Part shown: positions 11,100 to 22,230 of the stretch, in pieces
Numbering within the stretch: position 1 is the stretch's first letter
Layout: the number at the start of each line of letters is the position of its first letter
Assembly (NCBI RefSeq): GCF_036323735.1
Contig: NC_086026.1
Location: 67,994,039 to 68,058,038 of the forward strand
Origin: Rattus norvegicus
Lineage: Eukaryota > Chordata > Mammalia > Rodentia > Muridae
Reading direction: 5' to 3'
DNA length: 64,000 nt
Program-made: the position numbers and the translations under genes
The notes under the pieces: model-generated
Database searches by the model: none
What the model saw: the letters and a program-made list of their open reading frames with translations, nothing else
What the model was told of the DNA's origin: nothing

Positions 11100-11248
11100 T
11101 GTGGCAGCCTCTTTCTGCTGCCACACCACTGTGTCCTGGCTTAGCTGGCCAGTGAGCTTTGGGGCTGGTTCTCCTCTCTGCCCCCTATCTTGCTGTAGGA
11201 GCACTGGGATTGTAGGTGTGTGTGAGCCACCACAACTGGCTCCTCTTC
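11100..11248 (-). mobile_element. B4 SINE, partial
   Basis: The complement shows B4 middle sequence (GGCTTAGCTGGCCAGTGAGC, GGAGCACTGGGATTGTAGGT, GTGAGCCACCACAACTGGC). Its head probably continues at 11446-11506 after an intervening B3. Confidence 0.55.
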
Positions 11249-11445
11249 CCCCATTTTATTTTTCATGGTGTTTCGTCCGCATGTGTATGTACCTGAATAG
11301 GTCAGAAGATGGCACCAGATCCCCTGGAACTGAGGCGACAGACAGTTGTGAGCTACCATGTGGGTGCTGGGAAGAGAACCCTGGTCCTCAGCAAGGGTAG
11401 CCAGTGCTCTTAACCACTGAGAAATCTATAAAGCCCCCACATCCA
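11249..11445 (-). mobile_element. B3/B2 SINE
   Basis: The complement is clear: AGGTCAGAAGATGGCACCAG, GAGCTACCATGTGGGTGCTG, AGTGCTCTTAACCACTGAG. Confidence 0.75.
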
Positions 11446-11508
11446 ACTTTTTTATACAGGTTCCAGGGTTGGAACTCAGGTCACTGGGTCTGTATAGTTA
11501 GTGGTTTT
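11446..11508 (-). mobile_element. B4 head, left half of an interrupted element
   Basis: CCAGGGTTGGAACTCAGGTC is the complement of a B4 head. The missing end (CCTGCTGAGCCATCTCCTCG) reappears at 12498-12522, so about 970 bp of later insertions split one SINE. Confidence 0.5.
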
Positions 11509-12178
11509 TGTTGGGGTTCAAGAATCGCCATCTCAAACCAAACAAACACCGATCTCGGTTAAGCAAGAATGGTTTATTGAATGAAGATCCTAATACTGGA
11601 CATCCAGGATCACAGAAAGGACTAATTGCAGTAGTAGTCTGCTCTCAAAGTAGACTTTTATAGAAAAAAAACCAGGTTCCAGAGTTTAAAGGGCAAGGAG
11701 GGGAGCCACTGGCTCACTAGGTAAAGTTTTACCAGCTAACATTTAGGCTGATTGGTCCTGAGTAAGGTAAGGGTGGGGGTGGATGGGTGGTGAATTTCAG
11801 AACACTGAGATAACAGTGCATGAGTATTGTAATCATTACTCTTTGGGTTATTAGTAGCGTTCTTCAGTGTCAGCCACAAAAACCACAGTGAACTCATACA
11901 TAAGCATAGGAAGTGCTGCCCAGTGGTCAGCTCTGACTTAAGATATTTTAGATATAACAGTTCATATTGACCTTTGACTTGATGGGTCCTACATAAAGCT
12001 TTGTGGAATTCCTTAAGACTAGCAAACTTCACACAGAACATTCATACAGGGTATGTGGTCATCATGTCCTTGAGCCAAGTCACTTCTCCATATCAGTGAC
12101 TGGCAGGCATGCTACAGCAACATAAAATAGCTGGTAGGCATGGAACAAAATGGCCACAGTTATTCAGGGGGATGAGGG
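11509..12178 (-). mobile_element. Solo LTR of an endogenous retrovirus
   Basis: Begins TGTTGGGGTTCAAGAATCGC, which on the minus strand ends ..CCCCAACA, the canonical LTR terminus. Just inside lies the complement of an AATAAA-containing R/U5 region (GAATGGTTTATTGAATGAAG). No gag/pol/env-like sequence is attached. The 5' end is blurred where it meets the next repeat near 12180. Confidence 0.65.
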
Positions 12179-12179
12179 T

Positions 12180-12477
12180 CTGTCATGGTTTGAATGTGCT
12201 TGGCCCAGGCAGTGGCACTATTAGGTGTGGCCTTGTTGGAGAAAATGTGTCACTGTGGGCGTGGGCTTGGAGACCTTCCTCCTGTCTGTTCCTGGCTTCC
12301 TTCAGATGAAGATGTAGAACTCTCAGCTCCTCCTGCACCATGCCTGCCTGGATGCTGCCACTCTCCCACCTTGATGATAGCGGACCTAAGCCAGCCCCAA
12401 TTAAATGTTGTCCTTTATAAGACTTGCCTGGGTCATGGTGTCTGTTCACAGCAGTAAAACCCTAGCTAAGACAGGGT
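12180..12477 (-). mobile_element. Rodent medium repeat, family A
   Basis: CATGGTTTGAATGTGCTTGG, GTGGCCTTGTTGGAG, CAGCTCCTCCTGCACCATGC, AATTAAATGTTGTCCTTTAT, ending CCCTAGCTAAGACA. Copies of the same unit lie near 37, 40.8, 42.6, 46.5, 47.2 and 60.9 kb. Family name not certain. Confidence 0.75.
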
Positions 12478-12479
12478 CT

Positions 12480-12525
12480 GAATGTGACAGTTTTTCCTGC
12501 TGAGCCATCTCCTCGGCCCACAGCC
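12480..12525 (-). mobile_element. B4 head, right half of the interrupted element
   Basis: CCTGCTGAGCCATCTCCTCG completes the SINE head begun at 11446-11508. Confidence 0.5.
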
Positions 12526-12539
12526 ACACTTTAATAAAA

Positions 12540-13134
12540 GATCCAAATCCTTAAGAACTCACTGAGAAGCACTACTCTATAACGCAGCCAGTTTACTCCT
12601 AGATGTTGGAAGATGACATACAGCGTTCACCGAAGGATACATATTGAAATGTTCATAATAGCATGACTTGAGAGTTAAAAACTAGAAATTATCCAAACTG
12701 TACAACATGAAGGATCGGCCACCATGAGAGTCATCGAGCAGTGAACCACTGCACACACAGATTTAGATGAGCACCATAAATGAGTCAAGGGTGAAACCCA
12801 GACACGGGAGTCCCATACAGTCCACTGCATACAAAATACAAACACGAGGAAAACTGCTCTGTGCTTAGAGGCCACAGGGCCAGCTGGGCTCTGGGGAGAC
12901 AGACACGCAGCGGTCACTGACGGGAACGCAGAATCAGTGAGGGTAGCAACATCCATATGAACCGTGTGCCTCACCAGGCCTCCAGGAGGGGAGTTAAACC
13001 TCAATGGCAGGGCACGGCAGCAGAGCAACTGCAACTACACAGACTGACACTTAAGTCAGCGTGTCCGCTGGGGGAGAGCTGGATCCTCCAATCTGCCTTA
13101 GATCAGTGTCTTATAAAGTTAAATACTCAAACAC
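12540..13134 (+). mobile_element. Ancient L1/HAL1-like 3' sequence
   Basis: AATGTTCATAATAGCATGAC, ACTAGAAATTATCCAAACTG and following text have the old-L1 pattern of 'few copies of .. were observed' ORF2 end regions. Highly diverged; no frame. Confidence 0.45.
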
Positions 13135-13700
13135 TCACTATTTGATCTGGGAATTCTACACTTCGGTATTACCCAAAAGAGATTAAGGTAGTATATGAAA
13201 ACTTGAAGGTAAATGTTCACGGTTTCAGCGAGGTGGCGGCGGTGGTACATGCCTTTTATCCAAGCACTTGAAATGCAGAGGCAGATGGATCTCTGTGAGT
13301 CTGAGGCCAGCCCGGTCTACAGAGTTGAATTCCAGAACAGCCAGGGCTACACAGAGCATGTTAACAAAGAACAACATCAACAAAACGTTCATAGTGGCTT
13401 CCTTCATAATTGTCCCAAATTAGAAATTACCCAAACATCCATCCACAGGAGAAAAGGGTAAACTGTGATGTACTCATAAGTGAAATGCGGCCAACAGTAA
13501 AGAACATGACTCACTCAGCAACACACACAAGCCTCAAAAACACTCAGAGTTACAGATGCCAGATGCAAAAGAGCTCACTTCTTGTTAGGCCAAACCAATG
13601 GAGAGAACCAGAAAGAAGAGTGGGGAATATATGTTGCCACAGCAAGAGAAGCAGCAGCTAATGCAGTGGGCTCGAGGGAACGCTGTGCAGCACAGTGGTG
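13135..13700 (+). mobile_element. Ancient L1 fragment split by a B1 insertion
   Basis: GATCTGGGAATTCTACACTT upstream and ATTGTCCCAAATTAGAAATT, CCCAAACATCCATCCACAGG downstream of a B1 are typical old L1 ORF2 3' sequence in one orientation, resuming after the SINE. Confidence 0.6.
13226..13380 (+). mobile_element. B1 SINE
   Basis: GGTGGTACATGCCTTTTATC, AGGCAGATGGATCTCTGTGA, GAGGCCAGCCCGGTCTACAG, AACAGCCAGGGCTACACAGA. Flanked by AAATGTTCAC and AAACGTTCAT, a near-perfect target duplication inside the L1. Confidence 0.9.
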
Positions 13701-13799
13701 CTTATCACACCTCTGTGAACTTAGCTCCTATAAGTTGCATTCCAATGAAACTCACTAAGTCAATTAGAGACCTAAAAAAGATTTAGTATTTTTAGAAGA

Positions 13800-14590
13800 C
13801 ATAGAAAATGCCAATAACACCAATGACAAAATCCCCGTAGTACTTCACAGGAAACGTAATGGACACTAAATTCCAGAACGCTGGGAAGCTTGAGATGGAC
13901 AGCCGAGCACCGATGGATGTCTACCATAAAAGAATGCAGATGGAAGCCAGACGCTTGTAAGCATTCTCTTAATCAGAAGCTGACTGTAGGATAAGCCCCT
14001 CTTGGAGGAGGAATAATTTCTCAGTTTAAAGGGATGTGGTCCAGCAAAGAGTCTACCCAAGACGTAGTAACAACCTGTGAAATCACAAAATAAAATGCAA
14101 AGAAGCCACACAGAAAGCAAGTCTTATTTATTCTAGCCCAGGGCAGTCACCTCACTTCTACCAAGGCAGCTTCTTTCAACTGAAAAAGGAACTTAACCCC
14201 TATTCCAGGGCTCTGAGTGTATTTTCTCCTTCTACTCTAAAATGTCACAGTCAGTGTCCGGGACAAGTCACTGCCATCATCAGTTTGGAAGGAGCGTTAG
14301 GCAGGTGAGGAAGACAACAAGGTTAGTGGCTGACTGGCACGAGTCAGGGGCCGTCTTGTCTTTCCTGAGTTCACAGACTATACCCCTCCTCTAGGATCAG
14401 ATTGTGTGCTCAGAAACTCAAGTCTTGAACTGTGTCTCCAACACGGAGGAGGAGGAGGTGAGCTTCAAAGAAAGAGGATTAAGTCACAGGGCAGTTCTCT
14501 TGTGAATGGGCTTAGGGAGTGGGCTCCCTTGCTTCTGCTCACTCACTCATTCCAAGACACAGTTCTCCTCCTCTGGAGGATGTCACCTCA
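13800..14590. other. Unique sequence, nothing recognised
   Basis: Intronic DNA with no recognisable exon or SINE. Confidence 0.35.
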
Positions 14591-14636
14591 CAGCCCTATC
14601 TAGAAGCTGGGGGCAACCCTGGCTTTACACCAACCA
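14591..14636 (+). repeat. Left arm of a 46/47-bp inverted repeat
   Basis: This arm matches the reverse complement of 15468-15514 with one substitution and one single-base indel. The core reads CTATCTAGAAGC..GGGGGCAACCCTGGC.. and ends CACCAACCA. The flanks beyond the arms do not match. It is not a family I recognise. Confidence 0.9.
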
Positions 14637-15467
14637 ATCCCCCATCCCACGAGAGGAAACCAGGACAATCTGAGGTCCAGGCTGCTGAGGATGATCTCAG
14701 ATTCCAAAGGGGAGCTGAAAGACAAGGCTGGGGAGTCAAGGCACAGAGCTCAGCGCCCAGGAGAGGAGCTGGAGCAGTAGGTAAGTATGGCATATGATCT
14801 AAAGCTCATCTGGATGTGGGGACATAAACGTACAATAGTAAAATGGCTTCCTCTGGCTTACCCGGCTATCTCTACATTGGTGCCGATGGTGCTAACCTGT
14901 GAAAGGATGATAAGGCCATGGGGAATTTTGTTTCCCTTTATTTTTCAGGGAAAAGTGGCCAAAGGGAAGACGACTACTGTAGTGATGAACATAGCACTCA
15001 GGAAAGCTGAGGCAGGGGGATTGTGAGCTTAAGGCTAGTCTGAAACTCTGTCAGAAGAAGAGAGAAGGGGAGGGAACTGGCATTAATTTAAAGAGTTCGA
15101 CATTGGTAAAATTGCAAAATTTTTCATTGCAAAAATTTGTACTAAATCCTCCTTCTTAGAAAATTCTCAGATGGATATGGGGGACATTTTTAAATAAACT
15201 AACTGGATCAAAACAGTGTTTGAAGGTTAGAGGTTCACTTAAATGGGAATGTACTGTTTCTTGGTGGTAAACAGAGAGAAGATTTCTCTCCACAGCCCAT
15301 TAGCACTGGGTGTGAAAGATAAAAATATGAAAGCAAAACGCCAGGATCCATCACTCCCAGGATGACCCAGGCTCCCTGGAAGATAGGACTAAAACTGCCT
15401 CAAGATCTCACCTCAGGAGTCTCATTCAGGAGAAGACAAGCAGGCAGGGGTGGGGGACAGGACTGAC
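14637..15467. other. Spacer between inverted-repeat arms
   Basis: About 830 bp of ordinary sequence. Around 14990-15050 there is a weak B1-like stretch (AGGAAAGCTGAGGCAGGGGG, TAAGGCTAGTCTG). No coding exon seen. Confidence 0.4.
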
Positions 15468-15514
15468 TGGTTGGTGTAAAGCCAGGGTTGCCCCCTGCTT
15501 CTAGATAGTGGCTG
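15468..15514 (-). repeat. Right arm of the inverted repeat
   Basis: TGGTTGGTGTAAAGCCAGGG through CTTCTAGATAGTGGCTG, complementary to 14591-14636. See the matching finding. Confidence 0.9.
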
Positions 15515-15689
15515 GAAACTGTGGCTCAAGTCTTAGGAAATAACTCCCCTGTTGGCTTTTCTAGAATGTTGGCCTGAGGCTCTGGCTTCCTGACTTCTAA
15601 CTGAAGAGGGATATGGAAACTGTTTTTTAATGTGGAGAAACGGCCCAAAGAAGGAACAAGTGGTCCCGCTTATTTGTTTAGATTCATTT

Positions 15690-15855
15690 TTACTTTTTAC
15701 AAGTGTTTTGCTTGCTAGATGTATGCACACTGTACATGTCCCTCATGTCCACCGAGGCCAGAAGTGGGTGTCAGAACCCCTGTAGCTGGAGTTACAAATG
15801 GTTATGAGCCACCAGGTAGGTGCCGGGAACTGAACCCCGGTCCTCTGGGTTTGTG
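15690..15855 (-). mobile_element. B3 SINE
   Basis: The complement shows GAGGCCAGAAGTGGGTGTCA, ATGGTTATGAGCCACCAGGT, GTGCCGGGAACTGAACCCCG. Confidence 0.75.
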
Positions 15856-16480
15856 GAACGGGAAAAGATGACAGCCTGCTGAAGACTGTCACTGTTAATC
15901 TCCACACCAGGAAGGGAGAAGCCAAGCAGACTGAGCAGGCAGCAGTGACACAGGGACAACTGGTCCTTATATACGTGTTCCCCGAGGAGGGAGCAGAACT
16001 GCACAGAGCCTGTCTCCAGAAAGCCTCGTTTACAAGTCTCTCCAACAAAAAGGGCCCAGTGCTCAGCCAAAGCATCCTCATCCACACTGCGAGGATAGAC
16101 AGGGAGAAGAGATCAGAGACCTAAGGAAGATGCAGCATCATTCTGTGGGGATCTGTGCTTCTGCACGTGCATGTGTGTACAGGGGGAAAGGAAAGCCCAG
16201 GGCTTCGGTTTAACACTGCCACCAAGACGCTGGACAGACCGCTCTCTAAGGAAATTCTACAAATGGCCAGCAAACACAGATCTAAGCCAGAGCCTCCTGA
16301 CGAGTAGGGAAGCTGTTCCTGAGCTACACATCCCCACTCCAGAAGAACAAAACCAAGTATGGGCTGGACCCCAAGAGGCTGGGGTGCTGTAACTGTTGTT
16401 AGGAACGTAAAGTGGTACAGACACCATGGGAAAGAACTCAATAGTTCCTTAAAGAGCTAAACACAGAATCACCATGTGAT
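15856..16480. other. Unique sequence, nothing recognised
   Basis: Minus-strand frames at 15743-16087 run into the B3 and are not exon-like. Confidence 0.35.
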
Positions 16481-16484
16481 TTAG

Positions 16485-16780
16485 TGTGTTAGACTTTACT
16501 GTTGCTAGGACAAAATATGAGAAAAGAATTAGCACTCAAAAGGTTCATGTTGGCAGAGAATGCAGATGCAGCCCCCAGAAGCCTGGTTCCAGGGTTTTCT
16601 GGATAAGCTATATCCTTAAAAGGCATGCTCACGGTAACCTGGTTCTCCCAAAGATGTCCTACTTTCCACAATGCCAGCAACTGCCAATATCTGTTCAAAA
16701 GTTTAAACCACTAATGACTTAGGCCGCTGATGTGAAACCTCATGAAGGTCGGAGCCCTCATGATGTAGCTACTCTGGTGA
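16485..16780 (+). mobile_element. Diverged medium repeat (family B-like)
   Basis: GACTTTACTGTTGCTAGGAC and AAAATATGAGAAAAGAATTA resemble the 'TTACTGTTGCTGTGACAAAA' start of family B. The rest is too diverged to align by eye. Confidence 0.35.
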
Positions 16781-16799
16781 TGGCCTGACAGACGTATAT

Positions 16800-17300
16800 G
16801 AAGGTGTGCTTTACTCAGTTCCTACATGGTCTTCCAACACAACCAACCCGACCGTCAAGGTGAGGCACCACGTTCTGCATTCTTAGGAGTGCGCACACAG
16901 AACTGGAAGCATGTTTTGGAGAGTACACGTACACATGTTTACGGCAAGCATTATTCACAACAGGCTAACGGTGTGGAAGCAACCCTATGTCCTCCGACAG
17001 GTGAGTCTGTAAACAAGATGCAGTGTGGAAAAGGAAAGGAGCTTTGACACGTGCTACTACACAGACAGACCTTAAACACATCATGTTAAGTGAAATAAGC
17101 CACCCTCAAATGGAGAAAACTGCATGATTCCACTTATATGAGATCACCTTGACTTCTCCGACAGAAGGTAAAGGGTCCTTCCCACTGTGTGGGGATGAGG
17201 AGGGGAAGTTACTGGTTAATGGATTCAGAACTGCAACTCTGCAAGACCAAGAGTGTTCTGGATGCATGGTGGTGATGGCTGTGCAAGATGGATATACTTA
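16800..17300 (+). mobile_element. Ancient L1/HAL1-like fragment
   Basis: CAAGCATTATTCACAACAGG, GTGGAAGCAACCCTATGTCC, TAAACACATCATGTTAAGTG, AAATAAGCCACCCTCAAATG are typical end-of-ORF2 old-L1 phrases. Confidence 0.65.
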
Positions 17301-18390
17301 CTGTCACTGACACGCATGTTTAAACACAGTTAAGACAGCAAAGTTCATGTGTGGTTATCACAATTAGGAATACAATTAAAAGCCCCAGATGGCCAAGGAA
17401 GAACCCATTTAAAAAGCCAAGGCTTTTTAAAGAATCCACTGGAGTCCGAGTACAAGGCAGAGTGACCTCAGGGCTGAGCTCCCGGTCCACTCACTATAGC
17501 AACCCTTTGACATGTAAATGACACAGAGCAGCGTAGGTGGATGGATCCACACAGAGCTCTCCAGCACCCCGGTTAGCCACAGGTACCAGCATCAACACTG
17601 AGAACTGCAGAATTAGTAACCAACATCCACATAATTTAACCTGGAATAGCGTGCTCCCTGGGGTCTCACACAGTGCAGCAATCAGAGACCTGGAGTTTAA
17701 GGGAAATTAAGTTTAAATGGCTGTCCAGGGCCACACAGGACACTCCCCGCCTTGCTGAGCTATCTGAGTTTCTAGGAAACACACAGCGTTGCTTTGAGTC
17801 ACAGTGATCAGACTCCCTGGAAGAAATGACTTGTGGGTACCGTACAGCTTTCACGAAGATCCTAACGTAAGCTGCATTTTCATCCGTGCCAACAACTAGA
17901 GCGCGTTTTAAGACAAATGGGCCCAAACTTATCAGAGATACCCCTTTCCCACCTTATGTGAAAAATTCTAAAATTATAACACAACTTAATTAGTATGCAG
18001 GCAGAAGGTGTATAATCTTAATAGCACCATAAAATGCAACTTAAATACGTTATAATCCAAACGTATTTGCTGTTTTATGTTCTTGTTTTGTGGATGTGTA
18101 AAAGATACTATGTATAACTTGATGAAAATTATCCCTTAAGGAGTAAAATATTCTTTTAAATATGTATTCTTAGCTTTATTATACTAACATACATATGTAA
18201 TTTTTGAAAGTCGAATGCTTCATATTTGGGAATAAAAATGTACACACACAATGGAAATAAATGTTTGCAAAACATAAATCTGACAAGAGGTTAATACCCA
18301 AAATACATAAGAAACTCCATATGACATCAATTCTATACAGACTGGCTCAATAGGAACTGAGTACTTCTTACTCGTTAGTTTTGCTTACTG
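17301..18390. other. Mostly unique; MIR-like patch near 17670-17750
   Basis: 17690-17750 (GTTTAAATGGCTGTCCAGGG, CCACACAGGACAC) resembles the complement of a MIR core. The rest is AT-rich intron without recognised features. Confidence 0.35.
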
Positions 18391-18512
18391 AGATAGGCTC
18401 TCTACAGTATGGCTGTCTTAGAACTCAGTCTGTAGACCAGGCTGGCCTCAAGCTCACAGAGATCTGTTTGCATCCCAGTGCTGGAACCAAAGGTGTTTAC
18501 TACCAAGTCCAG
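18391..18512 (-). mobile_element. B1 SINE
   Basis: Complement of B1: GTAGACCAGGCTGGCCTCAA, CTCACAGAGATCTGTTTGCA, CAGTGCTGGAACCAAAGGTG. Confidence 0.88.
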
Positions 18513-19269
18513 CAAGAACTGAGTATCTGTAAGTGCTATTATATTAACAGAATTAGTAAAAAGACCATCTCAATGGACACCAAAAAGCATTCAACCAAAC
18601 CCAACTCATATTCAGGATTAAAAGCTCAGCAACCACAGCAGAGGAAGCAAGAAAACAAAGACACCGTGCCTGAGGGAGTGGATGCCTGCAAGTCGTGAGT
18701 CTGACGAGAGGCCGATACATGAGACACAGGAGAGACTCGGTGTAATACCAAGAGCTAAACAGTCCCCTTTGAAAGCAGGCGAAGGGCAGAGTGTCAGTCA
18801 GACTTCCATCACTGGCAAATGCCTGTGGTGATCGGTTGATGAGGAAAATGTTTCTCTGCCGCCCCTCACTTGGTCCAGTCTCTGCTCAGTTGCGCTCACT
18901 GGGCTCTCAGTGGAGGCTCTCGGAGGAACAAAAGCGCTCAGCTGCGCCCCAGAAGCCAAAAAGAGTAAGAGGAAAGGGCTGGGGTTCTGCTTCGCCCTTG
19001 GAGGGCACTCCCTCAGTGACCTGATGTCCCACTAAGCTCCACCTTGTAGAGATGCCAACGCCTCACGATGGGAGCACTGTGGTAAAGTCTTCAGCACACA
19101 GGTGGTTAGAGGATCCTGGAGCAAATCCTAACAGACCTGAGTGCAGCTTCCCGGCACAGACTAATGGCCAGCGTGAGAGGAATCCTCAAAGCTGAATGAG
19201 TGACTATCCCACGCTCTTTAAATAAAACCAAAAACAGGAAAAACTTTCCAAACAAAAGTCCCCCCCGCC
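18513..19269. other. Unique sequence, nothing recognised
   Basis: Locally richer in CpG around 18830-19020, but without an open exon flanked by splice sites. Confidence 0.35.
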
Positions 19270-19323
<54 letters not shown>

Positions 19324-19492
19324 ATACGTGTGCCCCCACACATGTGGGTACCCATGTAAGTGCAGGCGCTCCTGGGGAAGCAAAGGCAGCAGAGCTACAG
19401 TTATGGGTAGTTGTGAGCTGCAGGGAGCTGAACTTGGATCCTCTGCAAGAACGGTATGAACCCTTAATCACTGAACCTTCTCTCCAGCCACC
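19270..19492 (-). mobile_element. B3/B2 SINE with (GT)n tail expansion
   Basis: (GT)n at 19274-19320, then the complement of a B3 body: GCAGGGAGCTGAACTTGGAT, CTTAATCACTGAACC, CTCTCCAGCC. The microsatellite lies at the SINE's tail end. Confidence 0.75.
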
Positions 19493-19524
19493 CCTTTATT
19501 TCTTAATATATGGGTTATGAAAAA

Positions 19525-20215
19525 AGATAAAAATGTTGTTAGTAAGAATACAGAGAAAAAGCAACCTGGTAGTTGGCAGGGCTGGAAACACAAGGTCATG
19601 ATGGTAAACGGTCCCTCAAAATTTAAGGAATTACCATAGGATCCAGGCATCCATCCCATTCTGTATACACAGCCAAAGAAATGAGCTCACCTCTTGGAAG
19701 AGACACCTGTGCTGTCATGCTCATTGTCACACTGATCATGACAGCAGAGAGGTGGAAACATCCTAAGTGGCCATTAGTGGCTAAGCGGATGACGGAATCA
19801 TGACATGCGCTCATGGACGGTTACTCAGCAAATGGAATCCTGACATCTCTAACAATATGAATGAACCTAGAGTCCATTATACTGAGTGAAATCACCAAGG
19901 AACAAAGAGAAAAGCATTTCAGGCCTGGAAGGACAAATGCCATATTTTCTTTCTCATGTGGACCATAGCATAGATTTATGTTTTTAGCTTGAATGTTTAT
20001 AGCAACCAGGAAAGTATAACAGGGCTGTGATTGGTTAGGGGGGAAGCAGGAAAGGGGGAGAGAACATATGTGAAAACGGAGGGGAATTCTGGAGGTAGTG
20101 AGGTACAATGGGAGGAGGCTCCTAAGGGGAAGGGTGAGGAAGGGGGTTCATTAAAACTAGAGATGTATGAAGAAATCACAGGGAATCCTACTACTCTTTA
20201 TGCTATTTTTAAAGA
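19525..20215 (+). mobile_element. L1 3' end (old Lx-type)
   Basis: ATCCATCCCATTCTGTATAC, GGAAACATCCTAAGTGGCCA, AATGAACCTAGAGTCCATTA, TATACTGAGTGAAATCACCA are L1 ORF2-end sequence, followed by a GGGGAAG-rich 3' UTR and TTAAAACTAGAGATGTATGA. No intact frame. Confidence 0.75.
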
Positions 20216-20574
20216 TACATTTTTTTTTTTTTTAGTTTGAACAGAAGTACTCTGCATGGGTGCATAATGCCAATCCCAGAAGGCATGGGTGATCAGTGCC
20301 AATCCTTCCTCTCTGCTGACTAGCTCTCAGTGCTATGCAGGCAGCTGGGGGAGAAGAGTCCTCAACGATCTGACCCAGTGAGCCTTGAGAGCCAGGCAAG
20401 CTCTCGCTTGTGCACACTGTTAGAACAGTGGCTTGACTCTGGTGGGAATAACCAGTCACTTTCTGCTTGGTTTTTAGACCTGCTCCTTAGGAGAGAATTC
20501 ATTCGGTGAGCTGCAGGGAGGGGACTCACTACAGTTGTTTTGTCAAGTGGATGTGGTAGTAACTGCCTTCTGTA
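20216..20574. other. Unique or very diverged SINE-like sequence
   Basis: A T11 tract, then a stretch (20320-20460) faintly reminiscent of an inverted B2/B4 but not assignable. Confidence 0.25.
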
Positions 20575-20624
20575 TTAGTCAGGGTTCTGTAGAGGAACGG
20601 AACTCAAAGAATGAAAATATACCA

Positions 20625-20750
20625 GAGGGCGGTGGTGCTCACCTCAACTCCCAGCACTTTGGGGGCAGAGGCAGGCAGGTCTCAGAGTTCGAGGCCAGCC
20701 AAGACTACAGAGCAAGTTCTATACAGAGAAAAGCCCTCACTCAAAAAACC
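20625..20750 (+). mobile_element. B1 SINE inserted in family C repeat
   Basis: CTCCCAGCACTTTGGGGGCA, GAGGCAGGCAGGTCTCAGAG, TTCGAGGCCAGCCAAGACTA. Confidence 0.88.
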
Positions 20751-20895
20751 TATATGTATGTATGTATGTGTGTGTATGCATACATGTATGCACACACATA
20801 TGTATGCACACATATATAGGTATACACACATACATACATATATATGTATATATTTAAATACATCTCCTTTATACACACACATACCTGTATATATG
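20751..20895. repeat. TATG/TACA-rich simple repeat
   Basis: TATGTATGTATG, CACACATA and TATATA alternations grown from the B1 tail. Confidence 0.85.
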
Positions 20896-21299
20896 AAGGG
20901 GATTTATTAGACTAGTTTAAAGGCTGTGATCCGGCTATCCAACAGTTGTTCAGTCACGAGGCTGGCTGGCTCATGGAAGCGTATCTCAGGATACGCTGGA
21001 GTCCTGAAGAGGTAGGCTCTGATGCTGGCCACGGACTGGACTTGCCACTCAGAGACAGAGACAGGAGACAGAGAGAGCAAGCTTCCTTTTCCATGTCCAG
21101 CCCAGATTAAAGGATGATCTTCTCATTTCAAATGACTTAATGGGAAAATAATCCCTCACAGGTGTGCCCAGCCACTTGGGTTTTAGTTAACTAACTCCAG
21201 GTGTAGCCAAGTTGACACCCAAGAATGGCCATTCCCCCTTCCAAATACCTGTGTGTAGAAAGGTGATGCTCACAGCCTTGATTAGAACTTTCTTCCCAC

Positions 21300-21862
21300 A
21301 AATGGCAGTCAGCACAGACTTACGGCTGCTCAAGGTGCCCTAAACAGACACCTGCACCACCACTTCTGAAGCTCAGAGATTATCACGACGACTGGATGGC
21401 AGGGAGGAGGGGTGTGAAAAGCTATCTCCTGGGCTGGACACAGCATTGCAATCATGAGCTCACAGCAGCTGTGGCCACCTGCACTGGGCCTGCTCAAGAC
21501 TGGGCCTGTCAACATCCAGTCACAGGTGGGAAGGAGCTCCTCAGGCTCTACTCCTCCTGAGGAACCTACTGGCTGTTGACAGATGCTGAGGGAAGGGTCA
21601 GTTACTGTCTTCAGTGGTGTAGCCACTGGGTGAGCCTCTGGTGCTCCAGAGGACAGCTCCACATTCATGCTCACACAGAGGGCCATGTCCAGACTTAGTA
21701 GGTCACAAACCAAACCAAACAAAGAAATGTCAAAGTGGGAGGGGCTTGGAGGGAGAGAAGATAATGGAAACTCGAAGTCGTAGGTAAGAGAGGGTCGGGA
21801 GTTAGTGTAGTTAGAATGTACCCACACATAGATTAATGTCAAAGAACTCACTTAATGAAAAG
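21300..21862 (+). mobile_element. L1 3' UTR fragment
   Basis: AACCAAACCAAACAAAGAAA, GTGGGAGGGGCTTGGAGGGA and ACTCGAAGTCGTAGGTAAGA have the pattern of rodent Lx/L1 3' UTR. The upstream boundary is a guess. Confidence 0.45.
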
Positions 21863-21869
21863 GATAAAT

Positions 21870-22085
21870 ACTGTGTATCTCACGTATATGTAGAATCCTT
21901 TAGAAATGTCTGTGTATGTGTGGTTTGCCTGCACATATGTCTTGTGTGCTGTACACACACCTTGTGCTAGTAGAGGCCGGAAGACAGTATTATACACACT
22001 GGAACCGCCTAATTGTGAGCCATCATGTGGGTGGGTGCTGGGAATCAAACTCCCATCCTCTGGATGAGCATCTGACCCTAAAGGC
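21870..22085 (-). mobile_element. B3 SINE
   Basis: The complement shows GAGGCCGGAAGACAGTATTA, TTGTGAGCCATCATGTGGGT, GCTGGGAATCAAACTCCCAT. Confidence 0.75.
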
Positions 22086-22104
22086 AGAATCTTAAAAGGC
22101 TGAA

Positions 22105-22230
22105 TGTAAGCCAGCATAGTGGTTCCTGCCTGTGATCTCAGTACTTGAGAGACTAAGGAAACCATCATTACCAGTTGAAAGTTCAGCCTGGGCTAAGAGT
22201 GAGAAAAAATGAACAGGCAAAAAAAAAAAA
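22105..22230 (+). mobile_element. B1-like SINE (old)
   Basis: AGCATAGTGGTTCCTGCCTG, TGATCTCAGTACTTGAGAGA, AGTTCAGCCTGGGCTAAGAG and an A-rich end. Confidence 0.65.

Larger units (their letters stand above)
20575..21240 (+). mobile_element. Rodent medium repeat, family C, split by a B1 and a TATG-rich repeat
   Basis: TATTAGTCAGGGTTCTGTAG at the start; after an insertion (20625-20895) the element resumes AAGGGGATTTATTAGACTAG, GTCTGAAGAGGTAGGCTC-like text, and ends AAGTTGACACCCAAGAATGG. Its 3' terminus resembles that of family B. Confidence 0.6.

Noticed and set aside
15743..16087. 114-codon minus frame
   Set aside because: Overlaps an inverted B3 SINE at its 3' end and lacks any recognised domain.
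21330..21851. 173-codon minus frame
   Set aside because: Antisense to probable L1 3' UTR sequence; composition and context do not support a gene.
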